NCBI RefSeq assembly: GCF_030272615.1
Contig: NC_081409.1
Coordinates: 246,267,502 to 246,331,501 of the forward strand
Source: Cryptomeria japonica
Lineage: Eukaryota > Streptophyta > Pinopsida > Cupressales > Cupressaceae
Direction: 5' to 3'
Length of the DNA stretch: 64,000 nt
Within the stretch, counting starts at the first letter, position 1. Each line of letters begins with the position of its first letter. Below are positions 46,010 to 58,237 of this stretch, piece by piece. A program made the position numbers and the translations under genes. The notes under the pieces are model-generated. The model saw only the letters and a list, made by a program, of their open reading frames with translations. It did no database searches and had not been told where the DNA came from.

Positions 46010-46865
46010 CAGTGTTCCACGGGCGTTGGGGACGGGGGGACGCGTTTTCGAGACGGGGGGGACCAAGGGCCTAAGTTTGGGGACGGCGGGGGGACGGCAG
46101 GGGGGGGGTGGCGGGGTGGTTGTGCTGATATAGTTATACATATACATATAGTACTTGAAAAACTAGTTTTGAAAAGATGTATGACAGTATTACAGAGTAA
46201 GAATTACATTTCAAATGAGACTATAGGAAATTTGAAATACTAAATCTAAATACCAAGATTTCTAAATTGTGTTGTTATATGGAGCCTAATCAGACTCGGA
46301 GGTTAGATTATCCCTACTTCTATCAGCACGGTTTCCCCCTATATTTTTCAACGGGGGTTTGGGGGCAACACCCCCAAGTTGGGGTCAAGGGGCATCGCCC
46401 CTTGTGGGGTCAAGGGGCTGCATCGGGTGTTATTTTTCTATAGGCCCACGTCCAATTAGAGTTACCCCTTAACCCTCAAAAAACTCAAAAAGTCACTTTT
46501 TTTTAAATTTTATTTTTAAACATTGCATATACGAGGGTCAACAGGAGACGTCTAGGCGTCTCCCCGTCCTTGGAGAGACGTCTGCACGTCTCTCAAAGGA
46601 CAGGGAGACGCCCAAACGTCTCCCAAGGAGACGTGGAGGCATCTCCATGTCTCTCTGGGAGACACCCAGACGTCTCCCAAGGAGACATCTCCACGTCTCT
46701 GCATCTCCCTGGGAGACGCGGGGACGTCTCTGCGTCCCGGCAGCGCTTGGGTGGCGATGGCGGGACGGCAGGGGACGCCCCGTCCCCGTCCCCCCGTCCC
46801 CGAGACGTTTCTGACCGGGGGACGCACCCAAAAAGGGGGGGGGGGCGCGTCCCCGTGGAACACTG
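46010..46865. mobile_element. hAT MITE (856 bp) inserted in the chromovirus PBS
   Basis: Ends CAGTGTTCCACGGG and (reverse) CAGTGTTCCACGGG, with a perfect 8-bp duplication ctctaata (46002-46009 and 46866-46873). About 250 bp at the left matches 41558-41815, so it is a deletion derivative of that hAT family. The right 330 bp holds a dense array of GAGACG/CGTCTC motifs (46541-46740). Confidence 0.9.
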
Positions 46866-46878
46866 CTCTAATACCACT
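46866..46878 (-). promoter_or_regulatory. Chromovirus primer binding site, interrupted
   Basis: The minus strand after the LTR reads AGTGGTATTAGAG, one change from the initiator tRNA-Met PBS TGGTATCAGAGC. The MITE target duplication consumes its last bases. Confidence 0.65.
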
Positions 46879-47425
46879 TGATGCAGTCACCGGTTAGGAG
46901 GGACCTCAAAGAAATTAGTCCAGACCCGTCAACAAGAATAAACACAACGTAAACACAAGGACATGATGGAGGCAATGCAGAACAAATTGAATTATATCAT
47001 GAAAACTGATTACAACCAACCAGTAACAACCGAGTTACAGTAACCAGCTCACAGGCTTGCTAAAACATGCTTAAAATATAGAACAGGTCACAACCGGGAC
47101 CTCAAACTTAAGATCTTCACTTCTATGTTATGTCTGACTCCTTCAATACATTCTAATGCTCTATTACAATGATTTATATGATTCAAGGGGATCCGGTCGG
47201 CCCAAAAGGGATCAAACCCCGAAGAACAAGACCTAACGTGTAAAACCAACAAGGTTGGCCTCCGACAAAAAAAATCCTCCAAAAAATCCAAAGGACGAAG
47301 TTCTGGTGAGCTAAAATCCTGCAAACACAGAAAAAAATGCTGAAACTGCAAACAGAAAGCAAAACAGAAAGGAAATATTTTTGGTTGATGCAAGATTGCC
47401 ATGAACCGGGGATGCTCCTGCATCA
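46879..47425 (-). repeat. Chromovirus 5' LTR (547 bp, internally deleted)
   Basis: TGATGCAGTCACCGG...CTGCATCA. It is alignable with 30565-31345 at both ends but missing an internal block (after about 47310). Confidence 0.85.
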
Positions 47426-49590
47426 CCATCTTTGTGGCAAATTTCCTTCACAATTCTAAAACTTTGCCTCTTCATTGGAAATTATTCTTGTTGTTTTCAT
47501 TATTGTCTTCAATGACTTTGGTACCCTCATGTCTTCCTTTCTTCTCAATGCCAACTCTATATTCAATTGCTGCTAGCTAACAATTGTGTTCTTGTTATTT
47601 AGTTTGTTTTTTTCTAGTAGAGTGGTTTTCCACTTGTCCTCTTGACTCTCATGTTTTGCTTCATAGGTTTTTACTTGCATTAATTTTGACTATGTTTAGC
47701 AATGCATGTAGGAATCTTTGGAGGTTCCTTGGTGTTGGTAAACATATTTGTCACTAAAATGTTTCATTGCTAGCAACTTAGATTTGCCCAACAAGTAGCA
47801 ACAAGCATTCCAATAGTTGGACAGATCACTATTGAATTAACAATCTTCCTCTACATTTGAGATGTAGCTCCCTCGTATGATATATTTTATGTTTTCAAGA
47901 ACATGCTCTTACCTAACAAGCAAAAAAAGCACACAAAGAAAAATAGAAATAAAGAGGAAGAAAAACTTAAGTATGGTAAACATAGGGGCCAATAACCCAG
48001 CTCTCCCAAAAAATAGTGAATAGAGAGATGAGGAACTGCAACAAAGTTTTAAATGAGTAAATGTTGCTTGACATAAGAAAAAAAATATTTGCATAGGTTT
48101 TCTAGTTTCATGGATCTAAGAAAACACCTAATGTTACATCCATTGTTGCAATGAGACTTGTTTCATTCATCACAAGACAAGAAATATCTTAGAAAATAGC
48201 TGCAAATTAAACATTAGAAAAACCTATCACATAAAGAACAAATACACTAACTCATAGTCCTACAATATTCTTCTTTAGAGAAAATTAAAAGGAGAGCCCA
48301 AAGTCTCTTCGTTTCTATACCATTGCTTAGAATCAAAAGTCTCCACCAAAAGAATTCACCCCCCATACAAACGAAAATTCATCCCTTATATACAAAAGAA
48401 TTCAATGATAATCCCTTGTGGATGAGTGACATCAATTTGTGATCACAAGATGAAACACCATAAAATGGTTATCCTCTGCACCAATCTATTGAATCAATGG
48501 TCAATAGGAAATAAAATTTCCACTTCCACATTAATAGCTACAAGGGCCATTTTCTTTTCTCACCACTACATGGGAATCCTCGCTTTCAAAATAAACAATT
48601 ATTTCTGGCAAGAAAAACAAAAGCAATTTGGAATTCGCAGGGTCTTATCAAATCATTAATGGCACTTTGGGACATGTAAAGAAGTTGGCAAGAGTAAATG
48701 ATGCAAATGTGAGAATTGTCAAAGTTTCGAGGGCCAGGGTTGTGGCATACTTCATGCTCTAAGTACATAGGTAAGGGTATTACAACAACTCCAACTCCAA
48801 AGGACATGAGAGCAGTTATCTTGAATCGAGACTAAAGGTATCAAGGAATTCATCCTTTGGCATGCAAACTGGCGCAAGTCCAAACTTGTAGTCCCAATGA
48901 GCTAACATAGTAAAGGTGTTGGCAATCAAGGTTTGGGAATAGTTCTGCCTCGTATAGCATTAGGAGTATTCTAGTATCTCCAACTCCAATAAAGCATAAA
49001 ACGAAATGTCAAAAGTTGAGGACTAGGAATACCAAGGAAAAGGCACTTGAGTAAAGTTATGGTCGTAACTCCAACTCTGAAAGATAACTTACGAATTGGG
49101 GAGTTGGGGTTTCGAGGAAAACATACTTACAAGATAAAGTCAAAAAACTCGACGAATTGAAATTAGACAATTTTCTCTTTTCATTAGCTACTTTTACTTG
49201 TGAATAACAATAAGAGGTACAAGGAAAATAGGAAAATGGATTTTATTGTGTCAAATCTAGTCATAAATAGCAAGAGTTTGGAGTTTCAAGGTTCAAAGAG
49301 TGAAGATACCAAGGAACAAGTACATGGAAAAATGGATGGCCGAAACTTAGGCTCCAATAAGAAACTTGTGCAAAGTTTGGCGAGTAGGAAGTCAAAAAGG
49401 AGTATTTCTTATCTGGTACCCTCATAAGGACAAGTTTTAAGTAGTAATCCCAATAAGGTACTTTGTGCCTACTTGTCATGGTCAGCAGCTTAGTCATACT
49501 TTTATGACACATCATCAGCTGAGCATTTAAATATGACAACAGTTTTTTTATTAATTGAACAGCTTTAGATTGATTTGACATACATATGTT
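47426..49590. other. Intronic DNA; possible LINE tail and degenerate repeats
   Basis: The first 400 bp may be the tail of the LINE interrupted at 30564. Between about 48680 and 49440 phrases such as CCAACTCC, TATCAAGGAA and GTTTCGAGG recur at irregular intervals, like an old, badly decayed tandem repeat or LTR. No coding sequence recognised. Confidence 0.35.
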
Positions 49591-51028
49591 TGAGAGTCGT
49601 TTTTTTTATGGCAGCTATTTTCAAGCCTTATCACTTAATATATTTCATACTTTATTGGAAATGAGGAGTGTTGTCGACTTAGTCAAATAAAAGGCCTTCA
49701 ATGAAGCATAATGCATCACCAGAAATCGTGAGGAGCTCGCCAAATATAGCATCCCATTTTTTTTCTGTCAGGGACAACTACATTTTTTTTAATGGGCAGA
49801 GATCTCTCTTTATGTTTTTTGGAGACTATTCTGTTATGATATGTATCGAGTGGGCCATGGTGAATGACATCGTGGGTGAAAAGTTTTTAAAGAGCTGGAG
49901 TTCGTGTGTCATAAAAATACTGGACAGGAATCAAATTTTGGACTTTAGCGCCTTTGGATATATTTTTTGAAGGCATCGTGAATTCAAGTGAGGGGATGAG
50001 TGGGCAATAAAGAATGCCTTGTTTCGGCTTATCATGCTACGGAGTATTTCTGGTGGTGCCATTAGATTCCATATGCTACGTGCTGGCTGGAGTTAACAAA
50101 AATATTTTCTATGGTGCCATTTTTTTTTCTTGTCTGGTAGTGCCTTAGTTAAAAAAAAATGAATACAAACTGAAAATTTCTATGACCAGCAGACTTCAAA
50201 AGATCTTGAGAATATGTGTGGCTGTGGGCATTAAAAAGGGGTTGACAATGCATTGAATTTTTACTTAAGTCAACGCCTGATCGAGATATGTGTGGGTGTT
50301 GTGCGTGTGCTGTATAATGGAGTGAATCGCTTTGTGCTGAAAAATTGCATTTTTTTTGGAAGTCATCTTTGTGCTTATGGAGAAAAGAGTCATTTTTTTA
50401 ATTCTGTTTTCCAGATTTATATGTTTTAGAAGACGGGTGAAGTGTTGGGTGGCGTTGTGGAAGGAAGTATTGAGTCCAAAAATATATAAAGTCGTGATGC
50501 TGAAGTAGACTATGTTGAATCTATAAAAGGTGTATGTTTCTAAAAATGAGCATGAGTCAATCCATTCTTTGTGACATCGTGTTCAAGGGAGTATAAGTGA
50601 GATCCTATTGTGCATATGCTTTAAAAAACTTTGAATTGTAAAAGAGCAGCGAGGTCCATATTTTCTAAGTGCTGATAATTCATTTCAGTCCTTTTGTTTT
50701 GAACTTTTGTTCATTAGAGTTTTGTGCCTGAGCTTGCTGGAGTTTTGTGTCTTTTGAAGGGAGTTGGTGCTCTCTTTTCTGAACAGAGTTGGTGCTCTCA
50801 GTAATCTATTTAATTACTTGTAAATTGGGCTGGTGCCCATTTGAGCTAATGAAAGTATTTTAATGCCATGGTTTTTACCCGATAGGGTTTTTCACGAGAA
50901 ATTGTGTTTTTGTGCTATTGATCTTTCTATGTATCTCTTTGTGTCAATCTGAAAAAACTGTATTGAAATTTTGAAACACTAATTCACCCCCTCCCCCCTC
51001 TCTCAGTGTTTCCTGTGTGCTTCTCAAT

Positions 51029-51040
51029 TGGTATCAGAGC
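51029..51040 (+). promoter_or_regulatory. Copia primer binding site
   Basis: TGGTATCAGAGC, exact initiator tRNA-Met PBS, 2 bp after the LTR end. Confidence 0.85.
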
Positions 51041-51096
51041 CAATACCTTCTGTTAAAGCTTAAAAGCTTGAGGGTTGATCCTGTTGGCACACAAAG

Positions 51097-54000
51097 ATGA
51101 ATGCTCTGGAAGGTCTTGCAACAAACAGAGCTCCCCTATTTGATGGATCAAACTATGCCTTTTGGTGTGTTAGAAATTAGAATGCGTGCTTACTTGATGT
51201 CTCTTGGTTTTGATGTCTGGAATTGTGTTTTGACTAGCTATACACCTCAAAATCCTCCATCCACTGCTGATGAAAAGAAAGCATTTGAAAGCAAAGCTAA
51301 GGCTATGAATGCTATATTATGTGGATTGTCTGAATCTAAGTTTGTTAAAGTCATGCACTATGATACTGCTCAAGCATGTGGGATAGACTCAGAAGAAGCT
51401 TTGTTCATGAAAAGGGTGAAGAAGGAATTAAGCAAACAAAAGAAGAAGATGCCTCTTAAGTGCTTTAACTGTGGAAAGGTTGGACACTTTGCAGCCAAAT
51501 GTCCTCATGAGAATAATGACAGTTATGAAAGGAAGACTAAGTTTAACAAAAAGAGGTTCAGAGGAAAGGATAAGAAGACATGGAAATCCAAAAAGAGTCT
51601 ATATTCAAAGAAGGAAAGTGATTCTTCTGAAGAAGTGATAAAGAAACTCTGAGTGATGAGATTTTGTTTATGGCTCTAGAAGAAACTCACGCTGAAAATC
51701 AAGAAGATGGAGATGTCTTTGATGAAGAAAATGGAGAAGTGAATCTTGAACAAGAGTTGTTAAGCGCACTTAGTGAAATTAAAAGTCTTAAGAAGAAAAA
51801 TCTAAATTTGATGTTGTTGTTCAAAGAAAAGATTGAAGAAAAAGTCAGAAAGCCACAAGCTCTAGAAGATGCAAACAAGCTCATTGATGACCTGAAAATT
51901 CAGATTGAAGAAGATAAAAAGGTTCAAGGGGATCTGAAAATTCAAATTAAGATTAAGGAAGAAATTTGTAATAGATTGGAGGTAAAAATTGTTTTTCTCA
52001 GGAAGTTTGACAAATCATCAACACTGCTGAATCAAGAAGAGACAAGTCAAAAAAGTTCACTATATTTGGATGATCTTCTAGCCTCTCAAAAACAATCTTC
52101 AGACAAATGTGGAGTTGGTCTTGAAAAAGGTGAAAGTTCTAAGACTTCAAAGGAAGGACAGCAGACTCCTAATGGCAATAGCTCAAAGTTTTCTTCAACA
52201 AGAATCAGAAATAAAGGTTTCAAACAGCCTTATAGTACTAGACAGGGCAGATTTCTCAAGCAAAGAAGTTAAGAACAATGCTAAAGAAACCAAAGTATGG
52301 AGGAAGAAAGAGAAAGAAGCTGAAACAAAGTCTCTGGTTGTACAAACAGCTCTTCTTGCACAGAGTGAAAAAGACATTTGGTATGTGGATAGTGGTTGTT
52401 CTAGACACATGACCGGAGATGAGAGTAAGTTCTTGACTCTCAAGAAATCAAATGGTGGTAAGGTAAGATTTGGTAGAAACTCATTTGCTAAGGTTGCTGG
52501 TAAAGGTACTCTCATGTTGAGTGATGGAAAGACTAAAGTTGGGAATGTGTTGTTTGTAGAAGACTTGAAACATAATTTGCTTAATGTCAGTCAATTGTGT
52601 GATCAAGGTCATAGTTTAACTTTCAGTTCTGACAGTTGCAAGATTATTAAAGATGGTGTTCATATTCTTGATGATGTTAAAAGTGAAACTTGATGTTTGA
52701 GTCTACTTGATGAATCTTGGTTGTGGCACAGGAGACTTGGTCATATAAATTTTGACAATCTTGTTCAAATCAGCAAGAAAACAAGTGGTGAGAGACTTGC
52801 CAAAACTCACTAAACCATCTGACACAGTGTGTAAAGATTGTCAATTGGGTAAACAAACTCTTAGGATTTTTAAATCAAAGGGGTACTCAAAAACAATGCC
52901 TCTAGAGCTGGTTCGTATTGATTTGTGCAGACCAACAAGTACTGCAAGCATGCAAGGTGACAGATACTTTATGTTTTTAATTGATGACTACTCGCGTATG
53001 ACTTGGGTGGCCTTTTTGAAGGAAAAATCAGAAGCATTGGAGAAGTTCAAAGCTTTTAAAGCTTTGATTGAAAATGAGAAGAATCTGAAAATTAAGTTCC
53101 TATGATCAGACAATGGTGGTGAATTTACCTCAAATGATTTTGTGAGTTTTTGTGAAAATTTGGTATCAAAAGACAATATTCAACTACTAGGACACCTCAA
53201 CAAAATGGGGTGGTTGAGACGAAGAACAGATTAGTTCAAGAGATGGCAAGAAGCATGATGAATGAATCCAAAGTAAGTGATTGTTTTTGGAATAAGGTAG
53301 TTCATACAACTACCTACATTCAAAATAGAGGTTTGACTCGAGCTAAGCACAAGTCACCATATGAATTGTGGAATGGTAAGACAGCATCTGATAAGCATTT
53401 TAAAATCTTTGGCAGCCCTTGTTACATTAGGAGAGATGAGGATAACTTAGGCAAATTTGATCCTAGAGCTGATGAGGGTATTTTTCTAGGATACTCTTCA
53501 AAAAATAAAGCCTATAAATGTTTTAACAAGAGATTGCATAAGATAGTTGAACGCACTAATGTAAAAATTCGATGAAATTGCTAACTCTTCTGAGAAATTG
53601 CAAAGATGTGATGATGATTTACAGAATGGAAAGGCTGAAATTGCTCGTCAGTTAACTACTACTAGTGTGCAAGTTGGGGTAGCAAGTAACAATGCTGGAA
53701 ATACCCCCGAAAACAATTAAAATGAAGGTGCTGGTATACATTTAGAGGCTAGAACAGCAGATAATCATGTTGATACAGCAGTTGAATCAGCTGGTCATAC
53801 AACTTCACATGATAGAAATAAAACATCAATCAGAACTTTTCTCAAGAATAAATCAAGATTTGTTGAGAAGAACCATCCTATTAATCAAATCTTGCAAGAG
53901 GGCAGACCTAGAGCAACTAGGAGATACATTAATTACTATGAAGATGATGACATTTCACTGCTGTCCAAGATTGAACCAAAAACTTTTGAAGAGGTAGCAG

Positions 54001-54290
54001 AAGACACCCTGGGTAGTTGCTTTGAAGGAAGAATTAGATCAAATTCAAAAGAGTGGAACATGGGAGCTTGTTCCAAAGCCTATAGACAAGAATGTGATTG
54101 GCAGAAAGTGGGTTTTCAAAAACAAGTTGAATAAGAATGGCCAAGTGGTGAGAAACAAGGCAAGGTTAGTGTGTAAGGGTTATGCTCAGGTTAAAGGTAT
54201 AGATTTTGATGAAACCTTTGCACCAGTTGCTAGATTAGAGGCAATTAGAATGTTCTTAGCTATTATAAACATTATTATAGACATTCAAAA
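51097..54290 (+). pseudogene. Copia polyprotein, broken and truncated in RT
   Basis: The ATG at 51097 opens gag (DGSNYAFW). A frameshift near 51165 follows, then ALxMKRVKKEL, CFNCGKVGHFAAKCPHEN (zinc knuckle, 51458) and a coiled-coil-rich Glu/Lys segment (51664-52270). A second frameshift leads to DIWYVDSGCSRHMTGDESKF (protease, 52375), then DLPKLTKPSDTVCKDCQLGK and FMFLIDDYSRMTWVAFLKEK (integrase). A stop precedes SDNGGEF at 53103. RT starts with [20 protein letters not shown] and reaches [15 protein letters not shown] before truncation. Part of gag is also deleted. No catalytic YVDD remains, so it cannot be autonomous. Confidence 0.8.
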
Positions 54291-54420
54291 TTTTAAACAA
54301 AATTAAATATATATACATTTAAAATTCTAAACAATATTTAAACAACATTAAATATATATACATTTAAAATTTTAAACAATATTAAATATATAAACATTTA
54401 AAATTTCAACAATAATAAAC
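54270..54420 (+). repeat. AT-rich tandem repeat at the Copia break
   Basis: Three units of about 50 bp containing TTTTAAACAA and ATTAAATATATATACATTTAAAATT replace the rest of the Copia RT. Confidence 0.65.
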
Positions 54421-54764
54421 TATAAATAATATTAAAACAATAAACAATCAGTACTTTTATACATCTAAATAATGGTATCGATAATTTTTGACCATTGAAA
54501 TCTAAAAGAATGCTATTCGATTAGAATCATTAGATTATTCGTGCAACAATTTTTATTTTTTAGATTAATAAAAAAATGATGTCGAGTTTATTGCTGTATA
54601 TAAAAAAAAAGAAAATAAAAAAAACAAAGAAAATTTTAAGTGCAGATTGATGTAAATACAGGGATAAAAATTTCTTACTCGTCTACAAATAGCGGTCGCT
54701 AGAGAAAACGTCATTGTAACTGTTCACTATGACTGAGTGCACCTTTGCTGTAAATGCCTTTTTA

Positions 54765-54832
54765 GTTTCCACCACTACAGATTGGTCCACGTGACAAAAC
54801 TGTGATGTGGACCAACCTGTAGTGGCGGAAAC
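54765..54832. repeat. 26-bp inverted repeat
   Basis: GTTTCCACCACTACAG...GGTCCAC (54765-54790) is mirrored by GTGGACC...CTGTAGTGGCGGAAAC (54807-54832) with a 16-bp loop and few mismatches. It may be a fragment of a foldback element. Confidence 0.7.
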
Positions 54833-54839
54833 AAAACAG

Positions 54840-57800
54840 TGACAAAACATGTGTTCACCACATTTTATTTCCACATTTGATCCACGTGAATCTTCCAATG
54901 GGATTTTAGCAGCTTGTTGGCAAGTTCTCAGCAAGTTTTCTGTGATTTCTATGCAAGTTGAGGGCAAGTTTTCTGAGGTTTGCAGGTGCAAGTTAACTCA
55001 TGAATTGCTCACTGCATAAAATCTCCAGCAAGTACTCACATACTCGCCGAGTATGTAAACATTGGTTATTGCAGTCATTTTATGTTGCTAATTTTCAAAT
55101 GTTTCAGTGATGATTAATCTCGATTGCATGAATTTGTGTGCACGGGACTTCCATTAGAGCAGTTAGAGGCTTAGTATTAATGAGGTGTTATCAGTCTATG
55201 ACAATGGAAGCATTCCCAAGATAGCTATGAATTTGACTTTCAGATATAGCACTGCTGTCATCATATGTATCAGCCACTTGCAAGAGGTATGTGTGATTGT
55301 TGTTGGTAACTTGATGAGAGATGTTCTATGTTCTAGCCTCAGTGTGTATGGTGATGCAAAAAATTGGAATCTAGGAATACACATAATTGTTGGAATTGCT
55401 TCGCAATGTAACAATTTCTAGTGGATGATTGTATCAGAGGGAGCAGCGGTATCATGGTGTGAGAATATTTCTCAAATTGATTTGGGATTCTAGAATCACA
55501 TCGAGTTTTATCTAAGATCAATTACTGGTACCAATAGTTGAGTTGCCATTGCTCAAGGACAAACAATCTTTAGAGAGGAAGGAATAAAATGTCCTTTTTT
55601 ATGGCCTTTCCAGTTTCTTCGAGAACTCCAACTTTCTTGGAGAATGTCAACCTTTTGGGGTTAGATTTCCACCTGTGGTATTGAGTTTTGGAGATCAAGG
55701 TGAATTTGATGGTACCTTCCAAGAACAGTTCAACAGTTTGGGTGCATTACAAACTTTTTGGAGGGATATTTTATTCTTGTAAAGTGTCAAATTTTATTGA
55801 GATTGACCTCCAATGAGTTTCAGAGTATGTTGGCATATTCAAAATTCACATTTGGCCTATTTTTGTAGTTTTCGCAACTTTGGCTTGATTTGTGGAAAAA
55901 AATTAATAATTAAATAATTAAACAATAAGTTGTCGTAAAAGTAACTTTCAAGTGACTAAAGTGCTGGAAAAAGAAAAAAATAAAATAGTCATTTTATGAA
56001 ACAAAAAGGGTTATTATTTCAAAAGTAATTTTCAATTATAAATTTTGAATAGTCCTACAAAGGATTATAAAAGAGGTTGAAGAGGCTCATTTTCATTAAT
56101 GGGTGGTTGTTCATTTGAGAAAACCCTTTTGGGGAGTTTGAGTTGTGGTTTAGCTTTTCAATCTCTAGGACGAAAACCCTAAGGGAAATTGGTTTCAGTA
56201 GTGAGAGATCTGCCTTAGCTGATTTTGCAGGTGGAATCACTCAAATTTCACATGTTTACTGAAACTTTGCAATTAACAGATTTGTGCTTAATGTTATATT
56301 ATTTTCACAGGCTTGGGTATTTGCCTTCAGGTAAGGAGTTTTCGGTAATTTTGTTTTGTGTGCAAAAAAGAAAATAAACAGAAATTATTGTGTAATGTGT
56401 GTGAATGTGTTTGTGCTGTGAAGAAAGAATTAATAAATATCATATTTATTTTAGCTGGAATTCTTCCCAGCCATACCACCCTATATTTGCAAAGGAACCA
56501 TCCCATTTGATAATGATAAATAAGTGAGTGACACAGATTGATTCTTTTTAATGAAGGCAAAGACTTTTTTTTATGACAACATGGGCTCCACAAGAATATT
56601 CATTGCTGGGTGCAGCTCCTCTTAGGGAGATATCACCCTTAATAAGGCTTCAATACCCATTTATTTGCGGTTCTACTAATTACCAAGGAAGCCACACATC
56701 ATCAATAAAGGTGAATCAATGACGAAAAAGGAATTCAAGTCTTTGTCTAGTCAATGCAAGCAACATGAGGTGTTTGGAAAGCCTAGCACAGCATAAGGAG
56801 GTCAGCGCTCCAATTTTATTAAGGCATTACATCTCGTGTAGAGGCTGCCATACATATTGTGAGGTACTATATTTCTTGTTTAAGCTGTCATACTACAGCA
56901 AGAGGGTGTTGTACAGTTACTAAGGAGGGTGCTAAGCATTGAAGGGATGCTGATGGTATAATTCAGGTCGGAAAACTAATATCTAATTGTGTAATTAAAT
57001 CTTGAGAGGTATTACTGATGTATCAGTTTGAATCAGCAATTTGAATATATCTACTTTAAATTTTTGGGTGCACGTAATGTTCAATTTCATGTTACAGAAA
57101 ATTGTTATCAGCATGAAAATATGGAAACATTATGATTAATTCTATAGTGGTATTCAGTGAAAATTTTACCCAAACAAAATTAAATTATAATTTCAAAATC
57201 AGTTGAATGCAACTGTTTGATTATATGTCCATAACCTTGGGTTATTGGCATGATTTTATGGTAAATTTATGACTCAGAAGAATAGATGCAGCAGTTCAAA
57301 TATTTGCATTTCAAAATACTCCATATTTAGATTCCCTGCAAACTGTTTGACAAATACTTGTGAAAATTGCAAGTTTGTTTAAAAAAAATCCAGATAGCAT
57401 CATTACAGAATGTTGGTCTCTTATATGAATCTCACTGCTGTGTTATTTGCATTCTTTTGCATTTCCCATTGTTGTGTATAGATAGTATGAGTGATTGGCA
57501 TTGTGAAAATGTCAAACATAGTAGCATGGGACATCATTTCAGCCTTTTAGGTATATTCCATTGATGTATATAGTTGATATTCATTGCAGTTGCATTTATT
57601 TCTTATATGGGAGCATGCACATCAACATAAACTTGCAAATACATTGATTTTCAGTAGTGTAGTCATGTAATTTACCATTTAGACCACGAGCACATTGGAA
57701 TCAGTCATAAGGATGTAGATAGCCACATAAAGTTGTAGAAAACATCAATTTTTCCCATGAGTAGGTTTTCAGGTGCTTACTCGTAGAATCACCAGTATTG

Positions 57801-58237
57801 AAAATTTGACTGATGTTTTGCTGTTTGCAACAGCCATGGGGTATGCAATTATGAATTAACAAAAAATATATTTTTTTTGTTGCCAATTAAAATTTCTGTC
57901 TGTTCCATCTTTGATCAAGTAAAAATGAGAAAAAAACCATAAAGTCTCACAAGCTAAAAAAATGAAGGAAACTGCACAGTAAAAGAAGAAAAATATCACT
58001 TCCTCAATCATGGCCTCCTTTTGGCTGTTTCATGGTGCGAATGATTTTGAAGAGGAAAAAAAAGATTCCCCCTCTTGCAATTTTTAAAGAAGAAGTATTT
58101 CAATGCAAATTAGAACCATTTTCATGCATAAATTAAAAAAGCCCAATACTATAAGATAAATTCTACACCGCTGAGACAGCTTGCCAAATGAAGAAATAAT
58201 AAACCCAAAGGAATATAAAAGCAGCAGTAAAGGATAC
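54840..58237. other. DPH2 intronic DNA, no recognised gene
   Basis: AT-rich, with short ORFs only and none with a recognisable family. No terminal repeats visible. Confidence 0.4.

Larger units (their letters stand above)
30565..47425 (-). mobile_element. Chromovirus-type Ty3/Gypsy element with nested insertions
   Basis: Bounded by LTRs 30565-31345 and 46879-47425 (TGATGCA...TGCATCA). The flanks are ctatc and ccatc, a 5-bp duplication with one mismatch. On the minus strand the order is PBS, gag, CCHC knuckle, protease, RT, RNase H, integrase, chromodomain, so it is a chromovirus. Three later insertions break it: a hAT MITE in the PBS (46010-46865), a hAT in the pol region (41558-44263) and a giant unit in integrase (32223-39543). 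Without these the element is roughly 6 kb. Frameshifts and stops make it inactive. It lies inside the 31.8-kb DPH2 intron, in sense with the gene. Confidence 0.88.
49591..54290 (+). mobile_element. Copia retrotransposon, 3'-truncated
   Basis: The 5' LTR ends at 51026 (CTTCTCA) with PBS TGGTATCAGAGC at 51029-51040. Gag, protease, integrase and the start of RT follow in Copia order, then the sequence ends abruptly in AT-rich repeats near 54270. The LTR start is uncertain: TGAGAG at 49591 pairs best with the CTTCTCA end, while TGTTGTCG at 49669 is an alternative. There is no 3' LTR. Confidence 0.75.

Noticed and set aside
45655-46074. A 139-codon + strand ORF.
   Set aside because: It is antisense to the chromovirus gag and extends into the MITE.
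46538-46890. Three overlapping Arg- and Pro-rich ORFs.
   Set aside because: They are reading frames of the GAGACG/CGTCTC motif array in the MITE.
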